Below are positions 1 to 8,504 of a DNA stretch of 64,000 nucleotides, piece after piece. The notes below the pieces were generated by a model. That model did not search any database. It saw only the letters and a program-made list of their open reading frames with translations, and had not been told where the DNA came from. The stretch covers positions 173,246 to 237,245 of the forward strand of contig NZ_CALIZG010000024.1 of assembly GCF_938028775.1 (NCBI RefSeq), given 5' to 3'. Position numbers and translations under genes: made by a program. Position 1 is the first letter of the stretch. The number at the start of each line of letters is the position of its first letter. This stretch comes from Mogibacterium diversum_A (GTDB lineage: Bacteria > Bacillota > Clostridia > Peptostreptococcales > Anaerovoracaceae).

Positions 1-621
1 TCCTCAAGAATGTGATTATCTATGATTCTCTTCTCTGGTGGAATCTGGACTAATAAAAGATTGGATTTATTGTAGACAAACGAGTGTTCATTGAACTCAC
101 CATCTAAAGGATAATGGTTACTATTAAAAATATAACCATTACATTCTTTTGATTTATAGCCCAAAACTTCTATGTCGTGCTGATAAAGCCAAGTAAAGCT
201 ACCATCATAGTCCATCATATCCTTGATAGCTGTTGCGATAAGCATGGTTTTTTTCTCCGCAATAACATCAAAATCGGAACTTCTACGTCTAATAGGAGCG
301 TCTCCAATACCACCAATACCACAGCTTACGGCAGCTGGAATACCATGCAAAATGCAAATTCTCATCGTAGCTGCAGCAGTCAGTGCCGCATCTTCTTCCC
401 CACACAAATATTGACTTAGATTTTTATCATCAGCTCTATTAAAAACCAATTTAGAACGAAACTTTATAAATTCATCTATACCACCTATTTTGAGCGTGCC
501 TTTTTCTATCCAGGCAAAGTTCGCATTTGTTTTTTTGAAAGCTACTGCAATTTCATCATCCGATATCGATGAAAGTCCATGACATAATAAACATGTTTCA
601 ACTAGAAAATTTATTTTCATA
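1..621 (-). CDS. Pseudouridine-5'-phosphate glycosidase (PsuG/IndA)-like protein, partial
   Basis: An open frame runs leftward from an ATG at 621 to the window edge, giving 207 codons with no stop; the C-terminus lies outside. The N-terminal stretch VETCLLCHGLS resembles the PsuG start (ESTIISHG, with its catalytic Glu). The block AATMRICILHGIPAAVSCGIGG matches the PsuG region around TVAATMIIAALAGIRVFATGGIGG in layout. PsuG splits pseudouridine 5'-phosphate into uracil and ribose 5-phosphate. The usual HRGAE...DISADL stretch is replaced here by DAPIRRRSSDFDVIA, so the substrate may differ. No psuK-like sugar kinase is visible next to it. A promoter lies at 682-710; the ribosome binding site is weak. 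The family assignment is inferred from motif spacing. Confidence 0.6.
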
Positions 622-681
622 TCTTTAAATTAAATAATTCATATTTTAGCTAAAAACGTCCCTTATCCCCTTATATATTTC

Positions 682-710
682 ATTATAGCTAGTGACAAAT
701 TTATAGTTAA
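682..710 (-). promoter_or_regulatory. Candidate promoter of the PsuG-like gene
   Basis: Reading leftward: TTAACT (705-710), a 17-base spacer, then TATAAT (682-687). The start codon is at 621, leaving a leader of about 55 bases. Confidence 0.5.
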
Positions 711-849
711 ATTGCAAAACACTATACATCTTGTGAAATTATAGGCAATTTTTATATGCTTTTGCAGTTAGTTCACTTTACAACTTATTAAGGAGAATGC
801 ATTATAATGCTATAATCAACAGCTAAATTTTTCTACATAATATAGTCTA

Positions 850-878
850 TTGTGCACAATTGATTTTCGTGTTAAAAT
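850..878 (+). promoter_or_regulatory. Candidate promoter of the [2Fe-2S] protein gene
   Basis: TTGTGC (850-855), a 17-base spacer and TAAAAT (873-878) preceded by TGT, an extended -10 element. It lies about 60 bases before the start codon at 939. Confidence 0.45.
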
Positions 879-938
879 CCCGTATATCATACTAATTCAT
901 CACATTAATTAACTTAAATATAGAATTTGGAGTAATTC

Positions 939-1124
939 ATGAAGGACAAACTGATTTGTGGATGTGTCAGAGTGTATCGCTCGGACATTGAAAAAGCCAT
1001 CTTAAATGGAGCACATACATATACAGAGATTCAAGAGGAAACAGGAGCGGGCACTAGCTGTGGAAACTGTAGACCTCTTGTAGAAAAAATTATTCGCGAA
1101 ACCATTTCTGGACTTGATGAGTAG
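939..1124 (+). CDS. Small BFD-like [2Fe-2S]-binding protein
   Basis: A 61-residue protein with CGC at residues 8-10 and a C-x-x-C (CGNC) near residue 43. This is the four-cysteine pattern of the bacterioferritin-associated ferredoxin/BFD fold, which also occurs as a domain in NirB, NifU and some dehydrogenases. The family binds one [2Fe-2S] cluster and passes electrons or senses iron. A ribosome binding site (TTGGAG) lies 9 bases before the ATG. It stands alone as the only rightward gene here and ends in a strong stem-loop at 1255-1300. No bacterioferritin gene is visible nearby, so the redox partner is unknown. Confidence 0.75.
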   Translation: MKDKLICGCVRVYRSDIEKAILNGAHTYTEIQEETGAGTSCGNCRPLVEKIIRETISGLDE

Positions 1125-1254
1125 TTATGATCTTAACCTAAGTGCCATTTATAAATGAAATATATTTAAGCACACATGTAAATGTTGGGCATGGCATGGA
1201 ATTAAACGGTTAATGCAGCTCATATTTCGTATAACACCACATTATATAAAATTT

Positions 1255-1300
1255 AAGAAAGCACAACCACCTAACACCTGTTAAGTGGTTGTGCTTTCTT
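1255..1300. terminator. Bidirectional terminator
   Basis: A perfect 16-base-pair stem (1255-1270 with 1285-1300) with a 14-base loop lies between converging genes. It is followed by a T-rich run on both strands. Confidence 0.85.
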
Positions 1301-1311
1301 TTTAGACGATT

Positions 1312-2199
1312 TTACTTACTAAGTTTAAACTTCTTTTTCATTAGAATTAGCATGACACTAGCTACCGAGAGACCAAGCAGTCCCGAGTAAAATTCAATAC
1401 CTGTATTGTCGGATGTCTTTGGTGCGATTCTACTACTAGCTTTTTTCGCCTTAGAAATCCCAGGTCTAGATGGAACACGTGACTTTGAGACCTTAGGTTT
1501 TGGCGTTTCCTGAACCTGAGGTGTAGTTGGAGCTGGCTCTGCATACTTAGTGTAGACGTACGTACGAATGTCGGAAGTATCCGGGAGTGTATTTTTAAAG
1601 ACATAAGCGATCTTGCCACCTGCATCGTATATATACTGATCTGCATCGAGGAATCCAAAGGTCCCTGCCTCTTTTACGGTGTTGCCATCTTCATCGATGT
1701 ATCTGGTCACTTTTGCCATTGGCTGTTCAGTCAATATAGTAACATTAGGAACAGCTCCAGTAACCGTTAGACCAAGAAATATAACGCGTCTTTTTACGGG
1801 TTTAAATACCTCTACTCCATTTTCTACAGTTCGATACCTAATTGTCTGTGTAGCAACCCTGTATTCTCCATATTTACCACCTGCCCAAGGTATAACTGTA
1901 GCTGCTGCCTGTTCTGAGTCTGGATTATTAGCATCTGGATTGACAATATCCGAGTGGTTAGATTTCCAGGAATTAATATAGTCGGTCATATCCTGTCCTG
2001 TCAGGGTATATGAACCTGTATACGTTATGTTCTCATCGACAGCCGTTGCTCCTGAAGCAATATTCCCCTCCGCAAAAGTCTCGTCGATATCGAAAATTAA
2101 TACAAGCTGCACGGTAATAAGCAGAATTAAAAGAACCAAAAAAACACGCCTATATTTTGATGACTTTGTAATTTCATATTTCACAATCTTGCCTTTCAT
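1312..2199 (-). CDS. Sortase-anchored surface protein of unknown function
   Basis: A 295-residue protein with a basic N-terminus and a hydrophobic signal segment (residues ~20-36, cleavage near TFAEG). A C-terminal cell-wall sorting signal follows: APKTSDNTG, a hydrophobic span of about 18 residues, then MKKKFKLSK. PKTSD replaces LPXTG, a variation seen in clostridial sorting signals. The middle contains RYIDEDGNTVKEAGTFGFLD, resembling the short repeat modules of MucBP-type wall proteins, and a Lys/Ser/Pro-rich stretch probably spans the wall. AGAAGGA precedes the ATG. The gene is monocistronic, with a promoter at 2251-2279 and the terminator at 1255-1300. The ligand is unknown. Confidence 0.75.
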   Translation of the reverse strand: MKGKIVKYEITKSSKYRRVFLVLLILLITVQLVLIFDIDETFAEGNIASGATAVDENITYTGSYTLTGQDMTDYINSWKSNHSDIVNPDANNPDSEQAAATVIPWAGGKYGEYRVATQTIRYRTVENGVEVFKPVKRRVIFLGLTVTGAVPNVTILTEQPMAKVTRYIDEDGNTVKEAGTFGFLDADQYIYDAGGKIAYVFKNTLPDTSDIRTYVYTKYAEPAPTTPQVQETPKPKVSKSRVPSRPGISKAKKASSRIAPKTSDNTGIEFYSGLLGLSVASVMLILMKKKFKLSK

Positions 2200-2250
2200 A
2201 ATACATTCCTTCTCTTATTCTTTTTTTCAGTAAACAATCAGATTATTCGT

Positions 2251-2279
2251 ATTGTATCAGATTTAATTTTGTAAAACAA
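2251..2279 (-). promoter_or_regulatory. Candidate promoter of the surface protein gene
   Basis: Leftward TTGTTT (2274-2279), 17-base spacer, TACAAT (2251-2256), about 50 bases before the start. Confidence 0.45.
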
Positions 2280-2313
2280 CCCGTCTAACCCCTATATAAA
2301 TTTACACAAAAAA

Positions 2314-2343
2314 CCCTCCTCGCAGGTTATCCGGCAAAGAGGG
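2314..2343 (-). terminator. Terminator of the pyr operon
   Basis: An imperfect 13-base stem (2331-2343 with 2314-2326) with loop TTAT is followed on the minus strand by a run of T (2308-2313). It lies 55 bases past the pyrI stop. Confidence 0.6.
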
Positions 2344-2397
2344 CAAATACATTGTCTGTAGATTTTCCTAAATAAATAAAATACAATTTGAATCCCA

Positions 2398-2829
2398 TTA
2401 AAGCTTGATACTGCCACGATGAACAGTATCACAATATTCGCATCTATATATGTGATTTTCAGCGTCATCAAGGCGGAATCTATGTTCAATTCCTCTCTCA
2501 GTAGAGGTAATGCAACGAGGATTCTTACACTGAATAACATTTGTAAGTCGCTCTGGCAGCTTCATATGCTTCTTACTATGGAGTTTACTATCCTTGATTA
2601 TATTGACTGTAATATTAGGATCTACAAAGCCTATTAAATCAAAATCCAAATCGATAATTTGATCAATCTTGATTATATCCTTCTTTCCATATTTACCACT
2701 TTTAGCATTCTGGATAATAGCTATACTACAATCTAGTTTATCAAGTCTCAGCAGATTATATATGGCCAGAGATTTTCCTGCATCAATATGATCAAGAACT
2801 ATTCCGGTTGTTACTCCATCAATATTCAT
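2398..2829 (-). CDS. pyrI: Aspartate carbamoyltransferase regulatory chain
   Basis: A 143-residue regulatory subunit of ATCase. The N-terminal nucleotide-binding domain (MNIDGVTTGIVLDHIDAGKS) binds ATP or CTP as allosteric effectors. The C-terminal zinc domain has the four ligands CKNPRC and CEYC that hold the contact with the PyrB catalytic chain. Its ATG shares one base with the pyrB stop codon (TAATG), so translation is probably coupled. It is the last gene of the pyrimidine operon. Having PyrI implies feedback control of ATCase by nucleotides, as in enteric bacteria and many clostridia. Confidence 0.95.
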   Translation of the reverse strand: MNIDGVTTGIVLDHIDAGKSLAIYNLLRLDKLDCSIAIIQNAKSGKYGKKDIIKIDQIIDLDFDLIGFVDPNITVNIIKDSKLHSKKHMKLPERLTNVIQCKNPRCITSTERGIEHRFRLDDAENHIYRCEYCDTVHRGSIKL

Positions 2830-3758
2830 TAATTCAGACCTCCTTCGATACCCAAAAGCATGAGAATTAACGCCATTCTCGCGTATCTTCCGTTCTTAAC
2901 CTGATCAAAGTATTTAGCTCTAGGATCCTTATCTACCTCTACGGAAATTTCATTAACCCTTGGCAGTGGGTGCATGATTACTAAATCATCCTTAGCATAT
3001 TCTAGCTTTTGTTCATCTAATATGTAAGTATCCTTGAGTCTAACGTAATCCTCTTCATTAAAGAATCTCTCCTTCTGCACTCTAGTCATATAGAGTACGT
3101 CTAGTTCAGGGAGCGCCTCTTCTAGGGATGTCGTCTCAACCCACTTAATGCCGGCATCATCCATGGCATCTTTATTATACGAAGGGAGCTTTAGTTCGTC
3201 AGGAGATATGAGCACAATCTCAATCCCCTTATATCGCAAAAGCGCCAAGATGAGCGAGTGCACTGTTCTACCGAATTTAAGGTCACCACAAAATCCCACC
3301 TTTAAATCTGCTAAACGCCCTTTGTTACGAAGTATCGTGAGTAGATCAGTTAGTGTCTGAGATGGATGTAAATGACCACCATCACCTGCGTTGATAACTG
3401 GTACGTCGCATGAGTTAGCAGCTACAAGTGCTGCTCCTTCCTTAGGATGCCTCATAGCGATTATATCGGCAAAGCATTCCATAACTCTCGTCGTATCGCT
3501 TACCGTCTCCCCTTTAGAGGCTGACGATGAGTTAGCATCAGAGAACCCAACCACATTACCTCCAAGTCCATACATTGCAGATTCGAAGCTGAGCCTCGTA
3601 CGTGTACTTGGTTCATAGAACAATGTCGCCAGGGTCTTATGAGCGCACTTATCCTGGTATTTTTCAGGTGATTCAATTATATCGCTTGCAAGCGCTAACA
3701 GACGGTCTAGCTCATCTAGGTCGAGATCTGTAATGTTAATTAAATCTCTCTTAGCCAT
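2829..3758 (-). CDS. pyrB: Aspartate carbamoyltransferase catalytic chain
   Basis: Condenses carbamoyl phosphate with aspartate to N-carbamoylaspartate, the committed step of UMP synthesis. The carbamoyl-phosphate loop STRTR is at residues 51-55, and the aspartate-domain motif HPLPRVNEI lies near residue 264. At 309 residues it has the normal length for the class that pairs with PyrI. The ATG lies inside the end of pyrE (19-base overlap) behind GGAAAGGG. Confidence 0.96.
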   Translation of the reverse strand: MAKRDLINITDLDLDELDRLLALASDIIESPEKYQDKCAHKTLATLFYEPSTRTRLSFESAMYGLGGNVVGFSDANSSSASKGETVSDTTRVMECFADIIAMRHPKEGAALVAANSCDVPVINAGDGGHLHPSQTLTDLLTILRNKGRLADLKVGFCGDLKFGRTVHSLILALLRYKGIEIVLISPDELKLPSYNKDAMDDAGIKWVETTSLEEALPELDVLYMTRVQKERFFNEEDYVRLKDTYILDEQKLEYAKDDLVIMHPLPRVNEISVEVDKDPRAKYFDQVKNGRYARMALILMLLGIEGGLN

Positions 3759-4366
3759 TCAATTATTCCCTTTCCTTCTTCACTTGTTACGTAATTTTCA
3801 GCAACAGCAGTATCTATGAGTTCACTTATTGTGCATAGACTTAATTTTTCGACATTTGCATCTTGGAAATTCTTATCAGCCTTCGCAGTTTCATATGTAA
3901 AGATACTAATAACCGCGAGCACTTCTGCCCCCGCCTCACGAAGCGCTTCAACTACCTCGATCGATGATCCACCCGTAGAGATGAGATCTTCTACAACTAC
4001 TACCTTATCTCCTTTTTCAAGCTTTCCCTCAATTCTATTGTTTCTGCCATGTGATTTGGAGCTTCCCCTTACATACCCCATAGGCTTCCCTAGTATGTGG
4101 GCGGAAATGGCTGCATGAGCAATTCCGGCTGTGCTCGTACCCATTACTACATCACACTCAGGAAATTTCTCATCGATTACTCTAGCCATCTCGTGCTCGA
4201 TAACATCTCTCACCTTAGGTGCAGTGAGTGTAAGTCTATTATCACAGTAAATAGGGCTCTTGATACCGCTTGCCCATGTAAAAGGATCATTTGGGCTTAG
4301 GAATACCGCTTTTATGCCGAGTAATCCCTCTGCAATCTGCTTTGATTTGCTCGCTAAATTAATCAT
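3740..4366 (-). CDS. pyrE: Orotate phosphoribosyltransferase
   Basis: Joins orotate to PRPP to give orotidine 5'-phosphate. The PRPP-binding motif VVVVEDLISTGGSS spans residues 122-135 of the 208-residue protein. I chose the ATG at 4366 because GGAGGAG lies 7 bases upstream. An upstream in-frame start at 4411 would lie before this site and add 15 residues not expected in the family. The chosen start overlaps the pyrF stop by 8 bases (ATGATTAA), typical of translational coupling. Confidence 0.94.
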   Translation of the reverse strand: MINLASKSKQIAEGLLGIKAVFLSPNDPFTWASGIKSPIYCDNRLTLTAPKVRDVIEHEMARVIDEKFPECDVVMGTSTAGIAHAAISAHILGKPMGYVRGSSKSHGRNNRIEGKLEKGDKVVVVEDLISTGGSSIEVVEALREAGAEVLAVISIFTYETAKADKNFQDANVEKLSLCTISELIDTAVAENYVTSEEGKGIIEWLREI

Positions 4367-5066
4367 TGTTAATCTCCTCCATACAAGTTTTATATGCTTT
4401 AACAGGATCATCTGCTTTCGTTATGCTCCTGCCAATTACAAGATAATTTGATCCCATTTCCTTTGCTCGCCCAGGGGTTGCAACCCTACTCTGATCACCC
4501 TTCGCGTCTCCAAGGAGTCTGATTCCAGGCGTTACTGTAAGAAATTCCTTCGAAGTCCCCTCATGTATTTCTTCCGACTCCCAAGCCGAGCATACTACTC
4601 CGTCTAGCCCTGCCGCTTGTGCATTCCTCGCATATGCCAGCACTATATCCTTGAGGTTGCCATCAATCCTGAGTTCTCTATTCATAGTCTCCTGATCTGT
4701 AGATGTAAGCTGAGTAACCGCTATAATCTCAGGCCTAATGCCCCCAGATGAGCCTTCTTCGAGGCCCTCTACAGCTGCCTTCATCATCTTGATTCCACCA
4801 GCTGCGTGGACGTTAACCATGTCAGCCCCTACAGAGGCGAGGACTTTCATAGCACTCTTAACTGTATTTGGTATATCGTGCAGTTTAAGATCTAAGAAAA
4901 CCCTATGTCCTCTAGCTTTAATCTCTTTTACAATTGAGGGACCTTCGCCATAGAAGAGTTCCATACCAACCTTTACATATAGTTTCTCATTTTCAAATTT
5001 ATCGAGAAATGAAAGTGCTTTCTCTCCACTTGGAAAATCTAATGCTATTATTATCTCTGGTTTCAT
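4359..5066 (-). CDS. pyrF: Orotidine 5'-phosphate decarboxylase
   Basis: Decarboxylates OMP to UMP, the last step of the pathway. The catalytic D-x-K-x-x-D array (DLKLHD, residues 59-64) is intact, and VTPGIRL plus GRSITKADDP form the phosphate-binding end. The 235-residue length is normal. The start codon directly follows the pyrD stop (TAGATG). Confidence 0.95.
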   Translation of the reverse strand: MKPEIIIALDFPSGEKALSFLDKFENEKLYVKVGMELFYGEGPSIVKEIKARGHRVFLDLKLHDIPNTVKSAMKVLASVGADMVNVHAAGGIKMMKAAVEGLEEGSSGGIRPEIIAVTQLTSTDQETMNRELRIDGNLKDIVLAYARNAQAAGLDGVVCSAWESEEIHEGTSKEFLTVTPGIRLLGDAKGDQSRVATPGRAKEMGSNYLVIGRSITKADDPVKAYKTCMEEINND

Positions 5067-5981
5067 CTATATTACTCCTCTAATTTCATCCAAATTCTTG
5101 ATTCCGAGCTCTTCCATCCTAGGCTGTAGCTCACTGATTATGCGTGGCATTGTCCATGGATCGATAAGGTTTGCAGAACCAATCTCTATCGCTGTTGCTC
5201 CAGCCATTATCATCTCTAGCACGTCATCAACACTCTGAATACCGCCAATGCCAATGATTGGAAGCTTTACTGCATGAAATACCTCATTTACCATGCGTTG
5301 GGCAATCGGTCTAATAGCTGGTCCAGATAGACCCGCATATTTCATCGCGGTAACAGTTGTTCTCGTTCTGAGGTCGATTCGCATAGCTTTGAAATTGTTG
5401 ATCAAGCTGATTCCATCTGCACCTCCTGCTTCAGAGGCCTTTGCAATCTCTGAAATATCGGTTACATTTGGAGTAAGCTTCATAAATATCGGCAGTTTCG
5501 TAACATCTCTGACGGCTCTAGTTATTCTCTCAGCCATACTTGGAGCAGCTCCAAATGCCGATCCGCCATGCTCCACATTAGGGCAGCTAATATTCACCTC
5601 AAGTATATCGGCATAACCCGACGCATCAAGCTTTGACGCTACCTCAGCAAACTCAGAAATGCTAAATCCGCTGATATTTACAATCAGTGGACCTTGATAG
5701 ATCTCTTTTAACGCAGGTAAATCCTCATCGATTACACGATCTATTCCAGGGTTCTGTAACCCTATAGAGTTAAGCATGCCACTCGTACATTCAGCGATTC
5801 TAGGAAGATTATTTCCATACCTCAGTTCAGCAGTTGCACTCTTCGTCACAACAGCACCTAAGACATTTAAATCGAATAACTCTCTATACTCCTGCCCGTA
5901 GCCAAATGTCCCACTTGCTGGCATAACCGGATTCTTGAGTTCAATTCCCGCCAGATTAACCTTGGTTAAAGGCTTTCCCAT
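5067..5981 (-). CDS. pyrD: Dihydroorotate dehydrogenase B, catalytic subunit
   Basis: A 304-residue FMN enzyme oxidising dihydroorotate to orotate. The catalytic Cys133 in VNISCPNVEHGG marks class 1B, which works with PyrK and passes electrons to NAD+. FMN contacts near GIGGIQSVDD and GASAIEIGS-type segments are present in the C-terminal half. It overlaps the upstream pyrK by 16 bases, matching the heterotetrameric PyrD2-PyrK2 complex. Confidence 0.95.
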   Translation of the reverse strand: MGKPLTKVNLAGIELKNPVMPASGTFGYGQEYRELFDLNVLGAVVTKSATAELRYGNNLPRIAECTSGMLNSIGLQNPGIDRVIDEDLPALKEIYQGPLIVNISGFSISEFAEVASKLDASGYADILEVNISCPNVEHGGSAFGAAPSMAERITRAVRDVTKLPIFMKLTPNVTDISEIAKASEAGGADGISLINNFKAMRIDLRTRTTVTAMKYAGLSGPAIRPIAQRMVNEVFHAVKLPIIGIGGIQSVDDVLEMIMAGATAIEIGSANLIDPWTMPRIISELQPRMEELGIKNLDEIRGVI

Positions 5982-6697
5982 CTTAGCACCTCCTTATCAA
6001 AAACCGGTCCTTCCTTACAGACTCTCTGACTTCCATCTACCGTTCTTATGGAGCATCCCATACATGCTCCAAATCCGCATCCCATGCGAGCTTCGAGGCT
6101 GAACTGCCCGCGCTCCACCTTATGATCTAGAGCACGAAGCATCGGCAGAGGACCGCAAGCACATGCATATTCACACTTGTCAAAAGCATCTGTCACAAAT
6201 CCCTTCTGTCCATATGAGCCATCAGCAGTCATAACCGTTATATCATCTGAAAAATGTTCAAAGTCTTCGAGCATAAACATCTCATCTGCAGAATTATAGC
6301 CTAGCACCATCTTACAGGATTTTCCCGCCATAACCATCGCTTTAAGTAATCCAAGCATCGGCGGAATTCCGATTCCACCACCGATTAAATATGCACCATC
6401 TGGGATTTTATCGAGATCGTAACCATTTCCTAGACCTGTAATTCCCTTTACATAGTCTCCAGGCTCCATCCTGCTCATGATATCTGTCCCTTCACCAACG
6501 ACTTTGTAGATTAGAGTGTATCTGCTGCTATCGTAGCTGCTAACCGAAATTGGTCTCCTCAGAAATTTGTCTGGAACTTCAACCATCGCAAACTGACCTG
6601 GTCTTGTAAATTCAGACTTCGGTGTCTCGAGAGTCATCCGGTAAATGCCTTCAGCGAGTTTTTTATTCTCAAGTATTTCGCTTCTTAGGTCCCTCAT
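5966..6697 (-). CDS. pyrK: Dihydroorotate dehydrogenase B, electron transfer subunit
   Basis: A 243-residue ferredoxin-reductase-type protein that carries electrons from PyrD to NAD+. The FAD motif RPIS is at residues 48-51, the glycine-rich nucleotide site GGGIGIPPM near 107-115, and the [2Fe-2S] ligands are Cys207, Cys212, Cys215 and Cys227. It starts one base after the pyrC stop codon and overlaps pyrD. Confidence 0.95.
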   Translation of the reverse strand: MRDLRSEILENKKLAEGIYRMTLETPKSEFTRPGQFAMVEVPDKFLRRPISVSSYDSSRYTLIYKVVGEGTDIMSRMEPGDYVKGITGLGNGYDLDKIPDGAYLIGGGIGIPPMLGLLKAMVMAGKSCKMVLGYNSADEMFMLEDFEHFSDDITVMTADGSYGQKGFVTDAFDKCEYACACGPLPMLRALDHKVERGQFSLEARMGCGFGACMGCSIRTVDGSQRVCKEGPVFDKEVLRWESL

Positions 6698-6698
6698 A

Positions 6699-7937
6699 TT
6701 ATTTCTCCAAATTCTCGTAAACTATCTTACCATTCATAACTGTGAGCTCCACTAGTCCGTTAAGCATGTGCCCATCAAAAGGAGTGCACTTTCCTAATGA
6801 GAGGAATTTTGATGCATCTAGCTTGTAATCTTTATCTAAATTAACCACAGTAAATCCATTTTGCTCAAGACCAAATCTCTCCCTTGGTGTTACTGACATC
6901 AGTTTAACTAAGTGCTCAAGTGATATGATACCGGTCTTAACCAGATACGTGTAAAGAGCCGAAAAAGCACACTCAAGCCCAGTGATTCCGTTTGGACTCT
7001 TCAGAAAGCCCCTACTCTTCTCCTCAGCACTATGAGGTGCGTGGTCTGTTGCTATCATATCTACAGTGCCATCTAGAATTCCCTCTATAAGAGCATTCTT
7101 ATCAGCTATATCCTTAATCGGAGGATTCATCTTGAACCTGCCACCAAGCTCTGGCCATCTGTTAATAAATGCATTTAAATAATCCGTATCAAACACGAGG
7201 TAATGAGGTGCCGTTTCACATGTGACGTCTACACCGCTCTTCTTGGCATCTCTAATCACTTCAACGCTCTCTTTGCAGGAGATGTGGCATACATGGTATC
7301 CAGCACCAGTCTCATCTGCGAGTTTTAGATCTCTCTCTATCTGTTTCCATTCACTCTCTCTGACCTTGCCTTCCCTTAGCAGTGATTCATCTTCGCAATG
7401 AGCTACGATGAGTTTGCCAAGTTCTTTAGCCTGATACATTGCGTCGCGCATCAGCCCGTCTGCCTGCACACCTCGTCCATCATCAGAAAATGCACACACA
7501 TGTGGCGCAAGAGCCTTCATATCTGAGAGCTCTCCTCTACCATTCTGTGACATAGTGATAGTTCCATAAGGAATCACCTCTATATCAGCATCCTTTTTGA
7601 TCAAATCAAGCTGCACATTAAGTGCATCAAGTGTAGATGGTGCTGGCTTCAAATTAGGCATAGTGCAAACAGTCGTATATCCTCCGTGTGCTGCAGCTTT
7701 ACTTCCAGCACTAATTGTCTCTTTATATGACTGACCTGGTTCGCGAAAATGAACATGCACATCACAGAATGACGGCAAAATAAAAGAGTTATCAGCATCG
7801 ATAACTCTTTCAAAATCAAAATCACTACCGGTTTCGGATTCTAGACCGGCCTTCTCACGAGCATCAACTACAAACAATTCATTAGGTAAAAACTCTCCAG
7901 ATTTGTAAATCTTTCCGCCTTTGATTGCAGTAGTCAT
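6699..7937 (-). CDS. pyrC: Dihydroorotase
   Basis: Cyclises N-carbamoylaspartate to dihydroorotate. The metal-binding HVHFREPG (residues 61-68) and the late ATDHAPHS motif define a class I dihydroorotase of 412 residues. It is the first gene of the leftward pyrC-K-D-F-E-B-I operon. carA/carB are absent from the operon. The region in front is short, with a candidate promoter at 7992-8000 and no visible attenuator. Confidence 0.94.
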   Translation of the reverse strand: MTTAIKGGKIYKSGEFLPNELFVVDAREKAGLESETGSDFDFERVIDADNSFILPSFCDVHVHFREPGQSYKETISAGSKAAAHGGYTTVCTMPNLKPAPSTLDALNVQLDLIKKDADIEVIPYGTITMSQNGRGELSDMKALAPHVCAFSDDGRGVQADGLMRDAMYQAKELGKLIVAHCEDESLLREGKVRESEWKQIERDLKLADETGAGYHVCHISCKESVEVIRDAKKSGVDVTCETAPHYLVFDTDYLNAFINRWPELGGRFKMNPPIKDIADKNALIEGILDGTVDMIATDHAPHSAEEKSRGFLKSPNGITGLECAFSALYTYLVKTGIISLEHLVKLMSVTPRERFGLEQNGFTVVNLDKDYKLDASKFLSLGKCTPFDGHMLNGLVELTVMNGKIVYENLEK

Positions 7938-7991
7938 AGTCCCTCCAATTATATTAAACTCCCTAATAACTCTCGTTAATTACTATATGAA

Positions 7992-8000
7992 AGTATAACA
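7992..8000 (-). promoter_or_regulatory. Candidate extended -10 promoter of the pyr operon
   Basis: Leftward TGTTATACT fits the TGnTATAAT extended -10 pattern; no good -35 is seen. Transcription would start about 48 bases before the pyrC ATG, too short a leader for a PyrR-type attenuator. Confidence 0.45.
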
Positions 8001-8084
8001 TTTTTGAAACGCACTATGTGAGAGGAATGTTAAAATCCGCCGCAAAATTTTGTTATTAATATTGATAATTTTCTTATAGAAGAA

Positions 8085-8504
8085 TTACTCTTCTTCCGAT
8101 GGTTCAAAGTCCTTAATCTCCGGTGGAAGCTCAAGTCCATTTTTCTCATAATAATCTACAAGTGCAGCCTTGATAGCCTCTTCAGCTAGTACTGAACAGT
8201 GTATCTTCCTTGATGGTAGACCATCAAGAGCTTCAACCACTGCCTTGTTAGATAGTTCAAGAGCTTCTTTGATGCTCTTGCCCTTGATAAGCTCAGTAGC
8301 CATTGAGCTAGATGCGATCGCTGACCCACATCCAAAGGTCTTGAATTTTACGTCTGTAATGATATCATTATCAATCTTTAGGTAAATTCTCATGATATCG
8401 CCACATGTTGGGTTTCCTACTTCACCAACTCCATCGGCATTTTCAATCTCGCCTACATTTCTTGGATGCTCAAAATGATCCATTACTTTTTCACTATATA
8501 ACAT
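8085..8504 (-). CDS. iscU: Iron-sulfur cluster assembly scaffold IscU/NifU-type
   Basis: A 139-residue scaffold on which [2Fe-2S] clusters are built from sulfur supplied by the adjacent cysteine desulfurase. Cluster ligands are Cys34 (NPTCGD, with the conserved Asp), Cys59 (FGCGSA) and Cys103 (HCSVLA). The C-terminal NifU domains are missing, so this is the IscU-only form. It overlaps the end of the desulfurase gene by 11 bases. Confidence 0.92.
   Translation of the reverse strand: MLYSEKVMDHFEHPRNVGEIENADGVGEVGNPTCGDIMRIYLKIDNDIITDVKFKTFGCGSAIASSSMATELIKGKSIKEALELSNKAVVEALDGLPSRKIHCSVLAEEAIKAALVDYYEKNGLELPPEIKDFEPSEEE

Larger units (their letters stand above)
622..938. other. AT-rich divergent intergenic region
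   Basis: This 317-base gap separates the leftward PsuG-like gene from the rightward [2Fe-2S] gene. It holds one candidate promoter for each (682-710 minus, 850-878 plus). No further gene or structured RNA was recognised. Confidence 0.5.

Noticed and set aside
2292..2540. Short reading frame opposite the start of the pyr terminator region
   Set aside because: It overlaps pyrI in another frame, has no ribosome site and the product looks random.
7938..8084. PyrR-type attenuator or UTP-sensing leader before pyrC
   Set aside because: The likely transcription start leaves only about 48 bases of leader and no terminator/antiterminator pair is visible.
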